Source: Thetidibacter halocola (GTDB lineage Bacteria; Pseudomonadota; Alphaproteobacteria; Rhodobacterales; Rhodobacteraceae). From it: DNA of 64,000 nt. Both the position numbers and the translations under genes were made by a program. The notes below the pieces were generated by a model. It saw only the letters and a program-made list of their open reading frames with translations. It did not search any database and had not been told where the DNA came from. Below are positions 33,986-43,446 of the stretch, one piece after another; within the stretch, counting starts at the first letter, position 1; every line of letters begins with the position of its first letter. The stretch is taken from assembly GCF_018224955.1 (NCBI RefSeq), contig NZ_JAGTUU010000002.1, forward strand, positions 434,001-498,000. Reading direction: 5' to 3'.

Positions 33986-34390
33986 TCAAAGCAGGCCCAG
34001 CACGATCCCGATCAGGGTGCATCCCAACACCGCGTATCCACCGTCGATCAGCGTAAGCCGGAAGGGGCGCATCGCGTAGGCGTTGTTGATCAGGATCCAC
34101 GGCGCGATGAAGAACAGACCGACACCCAGCCCGGTCACGCCCGAGGCGCCCGCGCCTTGGATGCCCGACATGCTCAGCATGTGGCGCATCATGCCTGCCA
34201 CCAGCAGCATGCACAGCGCCGACAGGACGAAAGGCAGGGGATTGGCGCCGTTCGCGGGCTTGCCCTGCGCATCGCGGGGAACGCCGGCCGCCTCCATCCA
34301 GGGGGTGGCAAGCGCCATGTACCAGACGGCGCCCAGTATCCAGGCCGCGGCCGCCGCGGCGAGTACCGAAATGATCCCCATGTCTTGCAT
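33986..34390 (-). CDS. DUF1761 family membrane protein
   Basis: A 134-residue protein with four predicted membrane helices: near residues 5-28 (IISVLAAAAAAWILGAVWYMAL), 50-68, 84-103 and 115-134. The AVWYMALATPWMEAAG stretch near the start and the following polar loop match DUF1761, small integral membrane proteins of unknown function. ATG 34390 or the ATG three codons in (34381) may be the start. It is divergent from the following plus-strand gene with a short gap. Confidence 0.8.
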   Translation of the reverse strand: MQDMGIISVLAAAAAAWILGAVWYMALATPWMEAAGVPRDAQGKPANGANPLPFVLSALCMLLVAGMMRHMLSMSGIQGAGASGVTGLGVGLFFIAPWILINNAYAMRPFRLTLIDGGYAVLGCTLIGIVLGLL

Positions 34391-34440
34391 TCCCGATTAA
34401 CCTGCTCTTGCCAGCGTATCCCGATTTCGGAAAAGTCGCC

Positions 34441-34872
34441 ATGAAGGATGCAGGTGGACCCGACGGAATGCCGGTAGATGTCTCGACTTTCCCGGAACTC
34501 GGGTTGCGGTGGGTGCGTGCCAGCGGGACGGTCTCGGCGGCCGATCTCAGCGCGGCGTCCCTTTCGGCCTTTCCACCCGACGGCGCGGGTGCCCAGCCAC
34601 TGGGGTTTGTCGACCTGCGCGATGCCACGGGGTTCGACCTTGGTTTTGCCGATGTCATGCAGACCCGGAACCGGGCGCAGGGCGCCACCGAGCGGCACGG
34701 GCTGCACGTGCGGGTCGCGATCCATGCGGGATCGGAGGTTGGCTTCGGCCTGGGCCGGATGTATGAACAATTGCTCGCCACGGTCGGGATCGAGGCGATG
34801 GTGACATACGACCGCGACGAGGCGCTGCGCTGGCTCAACCTGTCCCGGGTGCCTCCCGCTCTGCGCGGCTGA
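34441..34872 (+). CDS. Hypothetical protein (possible STAS-like fold)
   Basis: About 143 residues, soluble, no signal or membrane segment. The layout is alternating strands and helices: LRWVRASGTVSAADLSAASL, LGFVDLRDATGFDLGFADVM, HGLHVRVAIHAGSEVGFGLG, LATVGIEAMVTYDRDEALRWL. This pattern and the final D-x-D-E-A-L-x-W-L recall SpoIIAA/STAS-like stress proteins, but the match is weak and no function is given. ATG 34441 with GGAAAAG upstream is preferred to a TTG 11 codons earlier. Its stop is 4 bases from that of the convergent EVE gene. Confidence 0.65.
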   Translation: MKDAGGPDGMPVDVSTFPELGLRWVRASGTVSAADLSAASLSAFPPDGAGAQPLGFVDLRDATGFDLGFADVMQTRNRAQGATERHGLHVRVAIHAGSEVGFGLGRMYEQLLATVGIEAMVTYDRDEALRWLNLSRVPPALRG

Positions 34873-34876
34873 GGAG

Positions 34877-35296
34877 TCAGGGCGTGAGCCCGGCCATACC
34901 GCAGAGGATGCGCCATTCCTCCTCGGTGACAGGCTGCACCGACAGGCGCGAGTTCCTGACCAGCACCATCCCGGCCAGCCTCGGGTCGGCCTTGATCGTC
35001 TCCAGCGTGACCGGGGTCTTCGCTGCCTCCAGCGCCTTGATGTCGACGCAGTCCCAGCGCGGGTCGTCGGTGGTGCTGTCGGGATGGGACAGGGCGATCA
35101 CCTCGACCGTGCCGACAATCGCCTTGTCGGTCTGCGAGTGATAGAAGAAGCCCCGGTCGCCGAGGCCCATCTGCCGCATGAAGTTGCGCGCCTGGTAGTT
35201 GCGTACGCCGGTCCATTCCTCGCCCGCGTCGCCCTTGTCCACCTGGTGTTGCCAGGACCAGGCGTCGGGTTCGGACTTGAACAGCCAGTAGTTCAT
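34877..35296 (-). CDS. EVE-domain protein
   Basis: A 139-residue protein starting MNYWLFKSEPDAWSWQHQ, the unmistakable EVE/thymocyte nuclear protein start, with WTGVRNYQARNFMRQM, GDRGFFYHSQTDKAIVGTVEVI and the aromatic cage region. EVE domains are PUA-like and are thought to bind modified bases in DNA or RNA. The start overlaps the YciI-like stop (TGATG). The run gpsA-yciI-EVE downstream of tsaD is tightly packed and probably co-transcribed. Confidence 0.92.
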   Translation of the reverse strand: MNYWLFKSEPDAWSWQHQVDKGDAGEEWTGVRNYQARNFMRQMGLGDRGFFYHSQTDKAIVGTVEVIALSHPDSTTDDPRWDCVDIKALEAAKTPVTLETIKADPRLAGMVLVRNSRLSVQPVTEEEWRILCGMAGLTP

Positions 35297-35565
35297 CAGA
35301 TCACCTTCTTCCAGGCGATCAGCTTGACCTCGTCGAACAGCCCCGCGCGGGCATAGGGGTCGGCCTCGGCCCAGGCCTCGGCGGCGGTCATGTCGGCCAC
35401 GTCGAGGATCACCAGGCTGCCGCACATCTCGCCGGCGGCATCCAGCAGCGGGCCGGCCTGCGAAACGACGCCGGTCGCCTTGATATAGTCGAGATGCGCG
35501 TCGCGGTTGTCCTTGCGGATCTGCAAATGGCCGGGCTTGTCATGGGCGATCAGGGCGATAAGCAT
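35296..35565 (-). CDS. YciI-family protein
   Basis: An 89-residue single-domain YciI-like protein (ferredoxin-like dimeric alpha-beta fold). The start MLIALIAHDKPGHLQIRKDNRDAHLDYI and the DVADMTAAEAWAEADPYARAGLF segment carry the conserved histidine (HDKP or AHLDY) and the acidic DPY. A hydrolase or dehydrochlorinase-like role is known for some relatives; none is proven here. The ATG directly follows the gpsA stop (TGAATG), with its ribosome site AAGGAGG inside the gpsA end. Confidence 0.88.
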   Translation of the reverse strand: MLIALIAHDKPGHLQIRKDNRDAHLDYIKATGVVSQAGPLLDAAGEMCGSLVILDVADMTAAEAWAEADPYARAGLFDEVKLIAWKKVI

Positions 35566-36516
35566 TCATTCCTCCTTGAGGGGGCGGTTGAGCAGGTCCT
35601 GCATGGCCTGCGGAACGGGGCGCCCGTCATGGGCGATGGCAGTGACGGCGCGGGCGATGGGCATGTCGACACCCAGCCTTTCGGCCAGGGCGACCACGGC
35701 CTCGGCGGTGCGGGCGCCTTCGACGGTCACGGCGGGGTCGATGGTCTCGCCGCGCGCCAGCGCCCGGCCGAAACGGTAGTTGCGCGAGTGGTCCGAGGTG
35801 CAGGTCAGAGCAAGGTCGCCAAAGCCCGACAGGCCCGCCAGCGTCTCGGCCCGCGCGCCCAGCCGCGTGGCAAGGCGCGTCATCTCGGCAAAACCGCGGG
35901 TCATCAGCGCGGCGCGGGCGCTCTCGCCCAGCCCCAACCCGATGCAGGCGCCGCAGGCGATGGCGATCACGTTCTTCAAGGCACCACCCAGTTCCGCGCC
36001 CGTTACGTCGCTGCTGCGATACAGCCGCAGAGTGGCCGTGGACAGTTGCGCCTGAAGCGCCGCGCCGCGCGCCTCACTGGCGCAGGCCAACGTCAGCGCG
36101 GTCGGCAGGCCGTGCGCGATGTCGGTGGCAAAGCTGGGGCCGGTCAGGATGGCGGCTGTCGCCTTAGGCTTGGCATGGGCGATCAGCGCTGCAGGCCCTT
36201 CGAGCGTTGCAAGGTCGATCCCCTTGCAGCAGGCCACCAGCGCCTTGCCTGTCAGCGGGTCGTCGATCTGCGCTAAAAGGCCCGACAGGCTCTGCATCGG
36301 CACCGACAGCAGGATCGTCTCGGCGCTCACCGCCTGCGCCAGGTCTCCGGTGACGGTGACGGTCTCGGGCAGGGTGACGCCGGGCAGGCGCGGGCTTTGC
36401 CGCGTGGCGATCAGCGGCGCGGCCTCACGCGCCCAGAGCGTCACGGGCCCGTTGGCCGACAGCGCCACCGCCAGCGCCGTGCCAAAGGCACCGCCGCCGA
36501 GGATCGCCACACTCAT
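35566..36516 (-). CDS. gpsA: NAD(P)H-dependent glycerol-3-phosphate dehydrogenase
   Basis: A 316-residue cytosolic enzyme that reduces dihydroxyacetone phosphate to sn-glycerol 3-phosphate for phospholipids, feeding among others PgsA earlier in the window. The NAD loop [14 protein letters not shown] is at 7-20, the catalytic-lysine helix is [13 protein letters not shown], and the C-terminal [13 protein letters not shown] and MPIARAV stretches are typical. The start overlaps the tsaD stop (ATGA). The frame continues open upstream through tsaD but that part is a shadow. Confidence 0.94.
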   Translation of the reverse strand: MSVAILGGGAFGTALAVALSANGPVTLWAREAAPLIATRQSPRLPGVTLPETVTVTGDLAQAVSAETILLSVPMQSLSGLLAQIDDPLTGKALVACCKGIDLATLEGPAALIAHAKPKATAAILTGPSFATDIAHGLPTALTLACASEARGAALQAQLSTATLRLYRSSDVTGAELGGALKNVIAIACGACIGLGLGESARAALMTRGFAEMTRLATRLGARAETLAGLSGFGDLALTCTSDHSRNYRFGRALARGETIDPAVTVEGARTAEAVVALAERLGVDMPIARAVTAIAHDGRPVPQAMQDLLNRPLKEE

Positions 36517-37595
36517 GCCTTGGCGCCTTTCTTGCCGTGGCCGACCAGTGGCGCGGCGTCGCGGTCCAGCGGCCAACGGGGGCGGGCCTGAAGGGTCATG
36601 TCGTGGGTGACGCCGAGGGCCAGCAGTTCCGAACCGGCCCACGCGATCATCGCCGCATTGTCGGTGCACAACCCCAGCGGCGGCGCGGTAAAGCGCAGGC
36701 CCGCGTCGGCGCAGAGGGCCTCCAGCGCCGCGCGCAGGGTCTGGTTGGCCGCGACCCCGCCCGCGATGGCAAAGGCAGGCTCGGCCGGGGTTTCGGACAG
36801 GTAGGCCGCGATGGCGCGGCGCGTCTTTTCCACCAGAACGTCGCGCACCGCCGCCTGGAACCCCGCGCAGAGATCGGCGCGGTCCTGTGCGTGCAGCCCG
36901 CCCTGCGCCTCGACCAGCGAATCGCGCTGCCGCAGGATCGCGGTCTTGAGCCCGGAAAAGGACAGGTCGCAGCCCTCGCGGTCCAGCAACGGTCGCGGCA
37001 GGCGAAAGCGCGTCTCGTCGCCCATGGCCGCCTCGGCCTCGACCGAGGGGCCGCCGGGCTGCGGCAGGCCGAGGATGCGCGCGGTCTTGTCGAACGCCTC
37101 GCCCGGAGCGTCGTCGATCGTGCCGCCCAGCCGGGTGAAATCCTGCGGCCCGCGCACAACCAGAAACTGGCAATGTCCGCCCGAGACCAGCAGCATGAGA
37201 TAGGGAAAGGCCAGCCCGTCGGTCAGGCGCGGCGTCAGCGCGTGGCCTGCCAGGTGGTTCACCCCGATCAGCGGCACGTTCAGCGCCGTTGCCAGCCCCT
37301 TGGCCGTCATCACGCCTGACAGGACGCCGCCGATCAGCCCCGGCCCGGCGGTGACGGCGATGGCGTCGACCTGCGCCAGCGTCACGCCAGCCTCGTCCAG
37401 CGCCTGTTCCGCGCAAAGGTCCAGCCGTTCCGCATGGGCGCGGGCCGCGATCTCGGGCACGACGCCGCCGAACGCCTCATGCAGGGCGTTCTGCCCCATG
37501 ACGACCGAAGACAGCACGGCTCGGCCGCGCAGCACGGCGGCCGCGGTATCGTCGCAGCTGCTTTCCAGCCCGAGGATCAGGGGGGCGGCAGCCAT
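36513..37595 (-). CDS. tsaD: tRNA N6-adenosine threonylcarbamoyltransferase TsaD
   Basis: About 360 residues, ASKHA-fold enzyme that transfers the threonylcarbamoyl group to A37 of ANN-decoding tRNAs. The ATP and metal marks are present: [14 protein letters not shown] at the start, [20 protein letters not shown], the metal-binding histidines in [20 protein letters not shown] and [10 protein letters not shown]. It works with TsaE, encoded at 21.7 kb. ATG 37595 gives the usual start; ATG 37616 is an alternative. Divergent from hemD with about 73 bases between. Confidence 0.94.
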   Translation of the reverse strand: MAAAPLILGLESSCDDTAAAVLRGRAVLSSVVMGQNALHEAFGGVVPEIAARAHAERLDLCAEQALDEAGVTLAQVDAIAVTAGPGLIGGVLSGVMTAKGLATALNVPLIGVNHLAGHALTPRLTDGLAFPYLMLLVSGGHCQFLVVRGPQDFTRLGGTIDDAPGEAFDKTARILGLPQPGGPSVEAEAAMGDETRFRLPRPLLDREGCDLSFSGLKTAILRQRDSLVEAQGGLHAQDRADLCAGFQAAVRDVLVEKTRRAIAAYLSETPAEPAFAIAGGVAANQTLRAALEALCADAGLRFTAPPLGLCTDNAAMIAWAGSELLALGVTHDMTLQARPRWPLDRDAAPLVGHGKKGAKA

Positions 37596-37668
37596 GCTCT
37601 TGTCGTTGCGAAACATGGCCTCAGCAGCTACCACCGGATACGCTGCCTCACAATCCCGGGTTCAGGGC

Positions 37669-38403
37669 ATGACCGAATTAGCGCCGCTTCTTCTTCTGAC
37701 CCGTCCGCAGGCGGCGTCAGAGGGATTCGCGGTGGCGCTGCGGGATCGAGGTGCGCGGTTTCAGGCCATCGTCAGTCCGGTGCTCGAGATCCGGCCGATT
37801 GGCCCATTGCCCGATTCAGAGGGTGTCGCGGGGCTGATCGTGACCAGCGCACAGGGCGTGGCGGCGTGGCGCGCGCTGGGCGGGCGGACCGATCTTCCGG
37901 TCTTTGCCGTGGGCGACGCGACCGCGCGGGCGGCGCGTTCCGAGGGAATGGAGGCGCGCTCTGCCTCGGGCGACGCGGATGCGCTGGTGGCGATGCTGAC
38001 CGCGATGCGCCCCGACGGGCGGCTGCTGCACCTGCGCGGGACGTATAGCCGGGGCGCGGTGGCCGACCGCTTGCGCGCCGCCGGACTGAGGGTGGACGAA
38101 GCGGTGATCTACGATCAGCCGGAACGGGACCCGACCGAGGCAGCGCGCGCTGTCTTGGCTGGCGAAAGACCCGTCGTCGCCCCGCTCTTTTCGCCACGTA
38201 GCGCCGCTATCCTCGGCAAATGGCCCATAAAAGCGCCGCTTCTTGTCGCGGCCATGAGCGAAGCGGTGGTCAAGGCCTTCCCGACGACGCATATAAGGGG
38301 GCTAAGAGTGGCGTCGCACCCGGACTCGGGCGCGATGCTGGATGCGACTGCCGAATTGCTGGGCCTTGCCGCCGGGCTTGAGGCGGAGCCCGGCAGGGTG
38401 TAA
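37669..38403 (+). CDS. hemD: Uroporphyrinogen-III synthase
   Basis: About 244 residues, two-lobed HemD fold. Recognisable pieces are LLLTRPQAASEGFAVAL at the start, LIVTSAQGVAAW, VFAVGDATARAARSEG, LLHLRGTYSRGAVADRLRAAGLRVDEAVIYD and the late LVAAMSEAVVKAFP. It closes hydroxymethylbilane to uroporphyrinogen III with ring D inversion. Sequence identity is always low in this family, so the call rests on these patterns and on the two downstream genes, which often accompany hemD in alphaproteobacteria. hemC is not in the window. Confidence 0.88.
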   Translation: MTELAPLLLLTRPQAASEGFAVALRDRGARFQAIVSPVLEIRPIGPLPDSEGVAGLIVTSAQGVAAWRALGGRTDLPVFAVGDATARAARSEGMEARSASGDADALVAMLTAMRPDGRLLHLRGTYSRGAVADRLRAAGLRVDEAVIYDQPERDPTEAARAVLAGERPVVAPLFSPRSAAILGKWPIKAPLLVAAMSEAVVKAFPTTHIRGLRVASHPDSGAMLDATAELLGLAAGLEAEPGRV

Positions 38404-38465
38404 ACTTTTTTGGACACGAATGGTGTCTATCAGGATTGACGATACGGTTCGAAAGGTGGCTCAGG

Positions 38466-39923
38466 GTGGCAAAGAAGACCAGGGACAAGACCACGAACGG
38501 CGACCCGGTTGAAAAGACCGACGTCGAAACCGGCGCCGAAGGCACCGAATCGGTGACCGCCGTCACGCAGGACGCAGAGCCGGACAAGCCCGACGGCGCC
38601 GCCGCGGAGGCTGCCGCGCCGATGGTTGAGCCGGCCGCCGACACGGTTGATGCGGCCCCCGCCGCCGACACGGGTGATACGGCGCCGGAGAGGTCCGATA
38701 CGGTATCCGAAGGCGCGGACAGCCCTGCCAATGATTCCGACACCGTTTTCGCCGAGGCCGACAGGCCCGCTGACGCTGACGGAGAGATCGCGGCGCGCGA
38801 TGCCGCCGACGAGATCCCGCTGGCGCAGGATGGCGATGACGTGGCCTCGGCCGAGGCGGACGACATGCTGTCTTCGCAGGACTCCTCTGCGCCGCCCCCC
38901 GCCGCCGCCAAGCCCGAGGTCATCCGCGAGACCGTGGTCGAGCGCAAGGGCGGCTTCGGCGCGATGCTTCTGGGCGGGGCTGTCGCGGCAGTTCTGGGCT
39001 TTGGCGCCGCGCAATTCACCGATGTCCGCCTGCCGTTTCTGCCCGAACCCGCTCCCGATCCGTTCCAGCAGGAAGCACGCGACGCGCTGGCCTCGCAATC
39101 CGGTCAGATCGAGACGCTCGGCGCCCGGATCGACTCGACCGAGGCGGCCGTGGGCGGGATCGACCTTGCCCCGCTGACCGCCTCGATCGAGGCCGCCACC
39201 GCCGAAACCGCCGGTCTGCGCGATGCGCTGGCCGCGCTGGACGGCCGCCTGTCAGAGATCGACGCGCGGCTCGTCACGCTGGAAAAGGCGCCTGTCGTCG
39301 AGGCCGTCGGCCCCGAGGCCATCGCCGCCTACGAGCGTGAGTTCGAGGCGCTGCGCAACGAGATCACCCGCCAGCGGCAGGAGATCGAAGCGCTGGCGGC
39401 CAACGCGGTCGCGGCCGAAAGCTCTGCGGCGCTCAAGGCTGAACTGGCGCGCGCCCGCGCGGCCCTGGCCGAGATGACGGTAGCCATGCAGGCAGGCGAG
39501 AGCTTTGCCGCGCCGCTCTCGGTCCTGTCCGAAAGCGGCGTCGAGGTTCCCGAAACGCTGGCCACCTCGGCGGGCGAGGGTGTGCCGACACTGGCCGAAC
39601 TGATGGACGGCTTCCCCGAGGCTGCCCGCGCTGCATTGGCGTCGGCGCGCACCTCGGACGGGGAAAAATCGCTGGGCGATTTCCTGAAAGGCGCGCTGGG
39701 CGCGCGCTCGGTCACGCCGCGCGACGGCGACAGCACGGACGCTGTCCTGTCACGGGCCGAGGCCGCGCTGCGCTCGGGCGATACTGGCGGTGCGCTCGCG
39801 GAAATCGCAACCCTGCCCGAAGCGGGACAGGCGGCCATGGCTGCCTGGGTCGCCCAGGCCCAGGCGCGACAGGCCGCGGATGACGCGCTGGCCGGCATCG
39901 CGCGGCAACTGAACGAAGAATAA
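38466..39923 (+). CDS. Mitofilin-like membrane protein (COG4223)
   Basis: About 485 residues in three parts: an acidic, alanine-, aspartate- and proline-rich N-terminal region (1-150) of low complexity, one membrane helix (about 163-183, GAMLLGGAVAAVLGFGAAQF), and a long periplasmic coiled-coil region with a C-terminal mitofilin-type domain (LAELMDGFPEAARAALAS to the end). Alphaproteobacterial homologues of mitochondrial Mic60 sit exactly here, after hemD and before hemY, and are linked to envelope contact sites or intracytoplasmic membranes (literature knowledge). GTG 38466 is the chosen start; TTG 38436 is possible. Confidence 0.85.
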   Translation: MAKKTRDKTTNGDPVEKTDVETGAEGTESVTAVTQDAEPDKPDGAAAEAAAPMVEPAADTVDAAPAADTGDTAPERSDTVSEGADSPANDSDTVFAEADRPADADGEIAARDAADEIPLAQDGDDVASAEADDMLSSQDSSAPPPAAAKPEVIRETVVERKGGFGAMLLGGAVAAVLGFGAAQFTDVRLPFLPEPAPDPFQQEARDALASQSGQIETLGARIDSTEAAVGGIDLAPLTASIEAATAETAGLRDALAALDGRLSEIDARLVTLEKAPVVEAVGPEAIAAYEREFEALRNEITRQRQEIEALAANAVAAESSAALKAELARARAALAEMTVAMQAGESFAAPLSVLSESGVEVPETLATSAGEGVPTLAELMDGFPEAARAALASARTSDGEKSLGDFLKGALGARSVTPRDGDSTDAVLSRAEAALRSGDTGGALAEIATLPEAGQAAMAAWVAQAQARQAADDALAGIARQLNEE

Positions 39924-39934
39924 GGGTCGACATC

Positions 39935-41422
39935 ATGCTTTGGTCTCTCATCAAGATCGTTCTTTTCGTCGCGATGGTCGCGTCCCTGACCCTGGGTGCG
40001 GGCTATCTCATGGAAAGCGAAGGCGGCGTGCAGGTCACGGTCGCCGGTACCGAGTACACTCTGGGTCCGTTACAATCGGTCATCGCCGCGCTGGTGCTGG
40101 TGGTCGTGCTTTATGCCTTCTTCAAACTGGCGGGTTTCCTGGTGGCGCTTATCCGCTTCATCAACGGGGACGAGACCGCGCTCAGCCGCTATTTCGACCG
40201 AAACCGCGAGCGCAAGGGCTTTCAGGCCCTGTCCGAAGGCATGATGGCGCTGGCCAGTGGCGAGGCGCGCCTCGCCATGGCCAAGGCGCAGAAGGCGGAC
40301 AAGTATCTGCACCGACCCGAACTGACCGACCTGTTGACCGCGCAGGCGGCCGAGATGGCAGGCGACAACCGCAAGGCTGAAGAGGTCTACAAGCGCCTGC
40401 TCCAGAACAGCGATACCCGATTTGTCGGGGTGCGCGGCCTGATGAAGCAGAAGCTGACTGCGGGCGATACCGACACCGCGCTGAAGCTGGCCGAGCGCGC
40501 CTTTGCGCTGAAGCCAAAGCATACCGAGGTGCAGGACGTGCTGCTGCGCCTCCAGGCCGAGAAGGCCGATTACGAGGGGGCCCGCAAGACCCTGGCTGCC
40601 AAGCTGAAGCACGGCGCCCTGCCGCGCGATGTCTACAAGCGGCGTGACGCGGTTCTGGCGTTGAGCCAGGCCAAGGACGTGATCGACGAGACCAAGACCA
40701 TCGAGGCGCGCGAGGCGGCCATCGCGGCCAACAAGAGTTCGCCCGACCTGGTGCCCGCCGCCGCCATGGCCGCCCGCGGCTATATCGCCCAGGGACAAAA
40801 GCGCCACGCGATCCGCGTCCTGAAAAAGGCCTGGGAAGCGCAGCCGCATCCGGACCTCGCCGCGGCCTTCGCCGAGATCGAGCCGACCGAGACGCCGGCC
40901 GAGCGCGTGCGCCGGTTCGGCATGCTGACCGCGATCAAGCCGGACCACCGCGAGACGCGCCTGCTCAAGGCCGAACTGAACCTCGCCGCCGAGGATTTTC
41001 CCGCCGCCCGACGCGCACTGGGCGACCTGGCCGAGCATGAACCCGATACGCGTGTGCTGGCGATCATGGCCGCCGTCGAAAAGGGTGAAGGCGCGTCCGA
41101 GGCAGTGGTGCGCGGCTGGCTGGCCCGCGCGCTCACCGCACCGCGCGGTCCGCAATGGGTCTGCGACAAGTGCCACACGATCCATGCCGACTGGACGCCG
41201 ATCTGTTCCAACTGCGGCGCCTTCGACACGCTCAGCTGGACGACCCCGCCGCAATCCGAGACGGCGCTGCCCGGCGGTGCCGGCATGCTGCCGCTGATCG
41301 TCGGCGCAATCGAGGACAAGTCGGGCGAAGCCGAGGCCAAGCCCCCGGCACAGGCCGATTCCGCTCCTGCGTCGAAGACCGAGATCGAGGACGCGGAAAC
41401 CGTCGAAGAGAAGGCAAAATAG
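39935..41422 (+). CDS. hemY: HemY-like TPR membrane protein with C-terminal zinc ribbon
   Basis: A 495-residue protein with two N-terminal membrane helices (about 4-24 and 45-68), the HemY_N stretch DETALSRYFDRNRERKGFQALSEGMMALASGEARLA, then TPR-like helical repeats and a C-terminal rubredoxin-like metal site: two C-x2-C pairs in WVCDKCHTIHADWTPICSNCG. The zinc ribbon and TPRs recall LapB. Despite the name its biochemical role in haem synthesis is not established in proteobacteria. It starts 11 bases after the mitofilin gene; a tRNA gene follows. Confidence 0.9.
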   Translation: MLWSLIKIVLFVAMVASLTLGAGYLMESEGGVQVTVAGTEYTLGPLQSVIAALVLVVVLYAFFKLAGFLVALIRFINGDETALSRYFDRNRERKGFQALSEGMMALASGEARLAMAKAQKADKYLHRPELTDLLTAQAAEMAGDNRKAEEVYKRLLQNSDTRFVGVRGLMKQKLTAGDTDTALKLAERAFALKPKHTEVQDVLLRLQAEKADYEGARKTLAAKLKHGALPRDVYKRRDAVLALSQAKDVIDETKTIEAREAAIAANKSSPDLVPAAAMAARGYIAQGQKRHAIRVLKKAWEAQPHPDLAAAFAEIEPTETPAERVRRFGMLTAIKPDHRETRLLKAELNLAAEDFPAARRALGDLAEHEPDTRVLAIMAAVEKGEGASEAVVRGWLARALTAPRGPQWVCDKCHTIHADWTPICSNCGAFDTLSWTTPPQSETALPGGAGMLPLIVGAIEDKSGEAEAKPPAQADSAPASKTEIEDAETVEEKAK

Positions 41423-41467
41423 GTCTTTCCCTCGGGCGGCCTCGGTGCTAACAGGCCGCCCACCAGT

Positions 41468-41543
41468 GCCGGTGTAGCTCAGCTGGTAGAGCACGTCATT
41501 CGTAATGATGGGGTCGGGGGTTCGAGTCCCTTCACCGGCACCA
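41468..41543 (+). tRNA. tRNA-Thr, anticodon CGU
   Basis: A complete 76-base cloverleaf with encoded CCA. Acceptor arms GCCGGTG and CACCGGC pair, the D arm is GCTC-AGCTGGTA-GAGC, the anticodon stem is CGTCA/TGATG with loop TTCGTAA (anticodon CGT at 41501-41503, reads ACG), and the T arm is GGGGG-TTCGAGT-CCCTT with two G-U pairs. The CCA end is at 41541-41543. The 193-base gap after it holds only the efp terminator and no gene. Confidence 0.96.
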
Positions 41544-41672
41544 CTTCCCGAAAAAAAACCCTGATTGCGGCAAGGTCCTTGGGCCGGGCAAGCGGTCGTT
41601 GCGGGCGGCGGTGGCCAGAAATCATATCCTCCGGGTCGTGTCTCGCGGTGTCGATCCGCCGCTACCGCCCAG

Positions 41673-41706
41673 CAAAAAGCCCGCCACCTTAGGGGGATGG
41701 CAGGCG
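41673..41706 (-). terminator. Intrinsic terminator after efp
   Basis: On the minus strand GCCTGCCATC (41705-41696) pairs with GGTGGCGGGC (41688-41679), 10 bp with two G-U pairs and a 7-base loop, followed by TTTTTGC. It lies about 32 bases past the efp stop. Confidence 0.8.
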
Positions 41707-41736
41707 CTTGCTTGACCGGCAGAACGGCACGGAGGG

Positions 41737-42303
41737 TCAGTCCTTGGCGCGTTCCACATAGCTGGAATCGGCGGTGTTGATGACCACGCGGGTGCCCACG
41801 CCGATATGCGGCGGCACCATCACCCGCACGCCGACATTCGTCATCGCGGGCTTGTAGCTGGACGAGGCCGTCTGGCCCTTCACGACAGGCTCGGTCTCGG
41901 TGATCTCGACGACGGTCCGCTGTGGCAGGGTGATGGCGATCGGGAGGCCGTCGAAGGTTTGCAGGAAAACCTTCATCCCCGGTTCGAGGAAGGTGGCGGC
42001 CTCGGCCACGATGTCCTCGGTCGCGACCACCTGGTCATAGGTCTCGGGGTTCATGAAATGATACCCCTCGCCGTCGTCATACAGGAAATCCCATTCGCGT
42101 TCGTCGACATCGGCCTTCTCGACCTGCTCGGTCGTCTTCCAGCGTTCGGTGGTCTTCACCCCGTCCGAGATGCGGCGCATGTCGACCGAAGTGGTCGGGG
42201 TGCCCTTGCCGGGGTGAAAGTTCTCGGCCTTGAGAACGACATACAGTTTGCCGTCGAGTTCGACGACGTTGCCCTTGCGGAGGGAGGAGGCGATGACTTT
42301 CAT
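41737..42303 (-). CDS. efp: Elongation factor P
   Basis: A 188-residue three-domain translation factor that relieves ribosome stalling at polyproline. The start [24 protein letters not shown], the modification loop HPGKGTP with K33 (the site of beta-lysylation in EpmA organisms) and the ending [30 protein letters not shown] are standard. Frames extending upstream are shadows. It faces the divergent EpmA gene, 98 bases away, so target and modifying enzyme are paired. The proline-rich LivF tail at 50.5 kb is one possible client in this window (inference). Confidence 0.95.
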   Translation of the reverse strand: MKVIASSLRKGNVVELDGKLYVVLKAENFHPGKGTPTTSVDMRRISDGVKTTERWKTTEQVEKADVDEREWDFLYDDGEGYHFMNPETYDQVVATEDIVAEAATFLEPGMKVFLQTFDGLPIAITLPQRTVVEITETEPVVKGQTASSSYKPAMTNVGVRVMVPPHIGVGTRVVINTADSSYVERAKD

Positions 42304-42401
42304 CGGTGGAACCTTGTCGATGGGCGTTGGGCGCGATAGGCGCCGGGTCGGGCCGGGCCTATACGAACTCGAACCGGAATTCCAGTAACGAGGTGGACGG
42401 A

Positions 42402-43439
42402 ATGAGCGATTCTCCGTGGTGGCTGCCGGACCGGCACGCCGACCGGCGCCCGGCGCTGCTGGCGCGCAACCGGGCGCAGACGGCGATAAGGGGCTTTCTG
42501 GCCGAGTGCGACTTTGTCGAGGTGGACCCACCCGGGCTGGTGGTCAGCCCTGGAAACGAGGCGCATCTGCATGCCTTTGCCACCAGCCGGATCGGCAATG
42601 ACGGCGTGGTGCATCCGATGTATCTGCACACCTCGCCGGAATTCGCGATGAAAAAGCTGCTGGCGGCGGGCGAGCCGAGGATCTTTGCCTTTGCCCATGT
42701 CTGGCGCAACCGCGAGGCCGGGCCGCGCCACAGCCCGGAATTCACCATGCTGGAATGGTATCGCGCGGGCGAGGATTACGCCGTGCTGATGCAGGATGTG
42801 GTGCGGATGGCGCAACTGGCCTGCACGGCGGCGGGCAGCGCCGAGTTGCGATTCGGGGAACGCAGTTGCGATCCCTTCGCGCCGTTCGAGCGCCTGTCGG
42901 TGGCCGATGCCTTTGGCCTTCATGCCGGGATCGACCTGCTGGCGACGCTGGGGTCCGATGGTGCGGCGGATGGCGCGGCGCTGGCCGAAACCGCGGCACA
43001 GGCGGGTATCCGCAGCGCCGCGGGTGACACCTGGTCCGACGTTTTCTCGCGCGTGCTGGTCGAGCGGATCGAGCCGAACCTCGGCGACGGTCGGCTGACC
43101 ATTCTCGACCGCTACCCAGCGGTCGAGGCGGCGTTGGCCCGGGCCTGTGCCGACGACAGTCGCGAGGCCGAGCGGTTCGAGGTCTATGCCTGCGGCGTCG
43201 AACTGGCCAACGGGTTCGGAGAGCTGACCGACCCGGTCGAACAGCGCCGCCGCTTCGAGATCGAAATGGACGAGAAACACCGCGTCTACGGTGAACGCTA
43301 TCCGCTGGACGAGGATTTCCTCGACGCGCTGGCGATCATGCCGGACGCCTCGGGGATCGCGCTGGGCTTCGACCGGCTGGTGATGCTGGCCAATGCCGCG
43401 CCGCGCATCGAGGACGTGATGTGGGCGCCGCTCTGCTGA
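42402..43439 (+). CDS. epmA: EF-P--(R)-beta-lysine ligase EpmA
   Basis: A 345-residue class II lysyl-tRNA-synthetase paralogue without the anticodon-binding domain. Motif 2 lies in [29 protein letters not shown] and motif 3 in [23 protein letters not shown]. It attaches beta-lysine to EF-P. The pairing with efp supports this over a true LysRS. EpmB, the aminomutase that makes beta-lysine, is not in the window. ATG 42402 has GAGGTGG upstream. The stop is 7 bases from that of the convergent AraC-type gene. Confidence 0.92.
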   Translation: MSDSPWWLPDRHADRRPALLARNRAQTAIRGFLAECDFVEVDPPGLVVSPGNEAHLHAFATSRIGNDGVVHPMYLHTSPEFAMKKLLAAGEPRIFAFAHVWRNREAGPRHSPEFTMLEWYRAGEDYAVLMQDVVRMAQLACTAAGSAELRFGERSCDPFAPFERLSVADAFGLHAGIDLLATLGSDGAADGAALAETAAQAGIRSAAGDTWSDVFSRVLVERIEPNLGDGRLTILDRYPAVEAALARACADDSREAERFEVYACGVELANGFGELTDPVEQRRRFEIEMDEKHRVYGERYPLDEDFLDALAIMPDASGIALGFDRLVMLANAAPRIEDVMWAPLC

Positions 43440-43446
43440 TGATGGG

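Noticed and set aside
36517-37416. Upstream in-frame extension of gpsA making a 616-residue fusion
   Set aside because: The extension lies in another frame of tsaD and has shadow composition; GpsA begins at [16 protein letters not shown].
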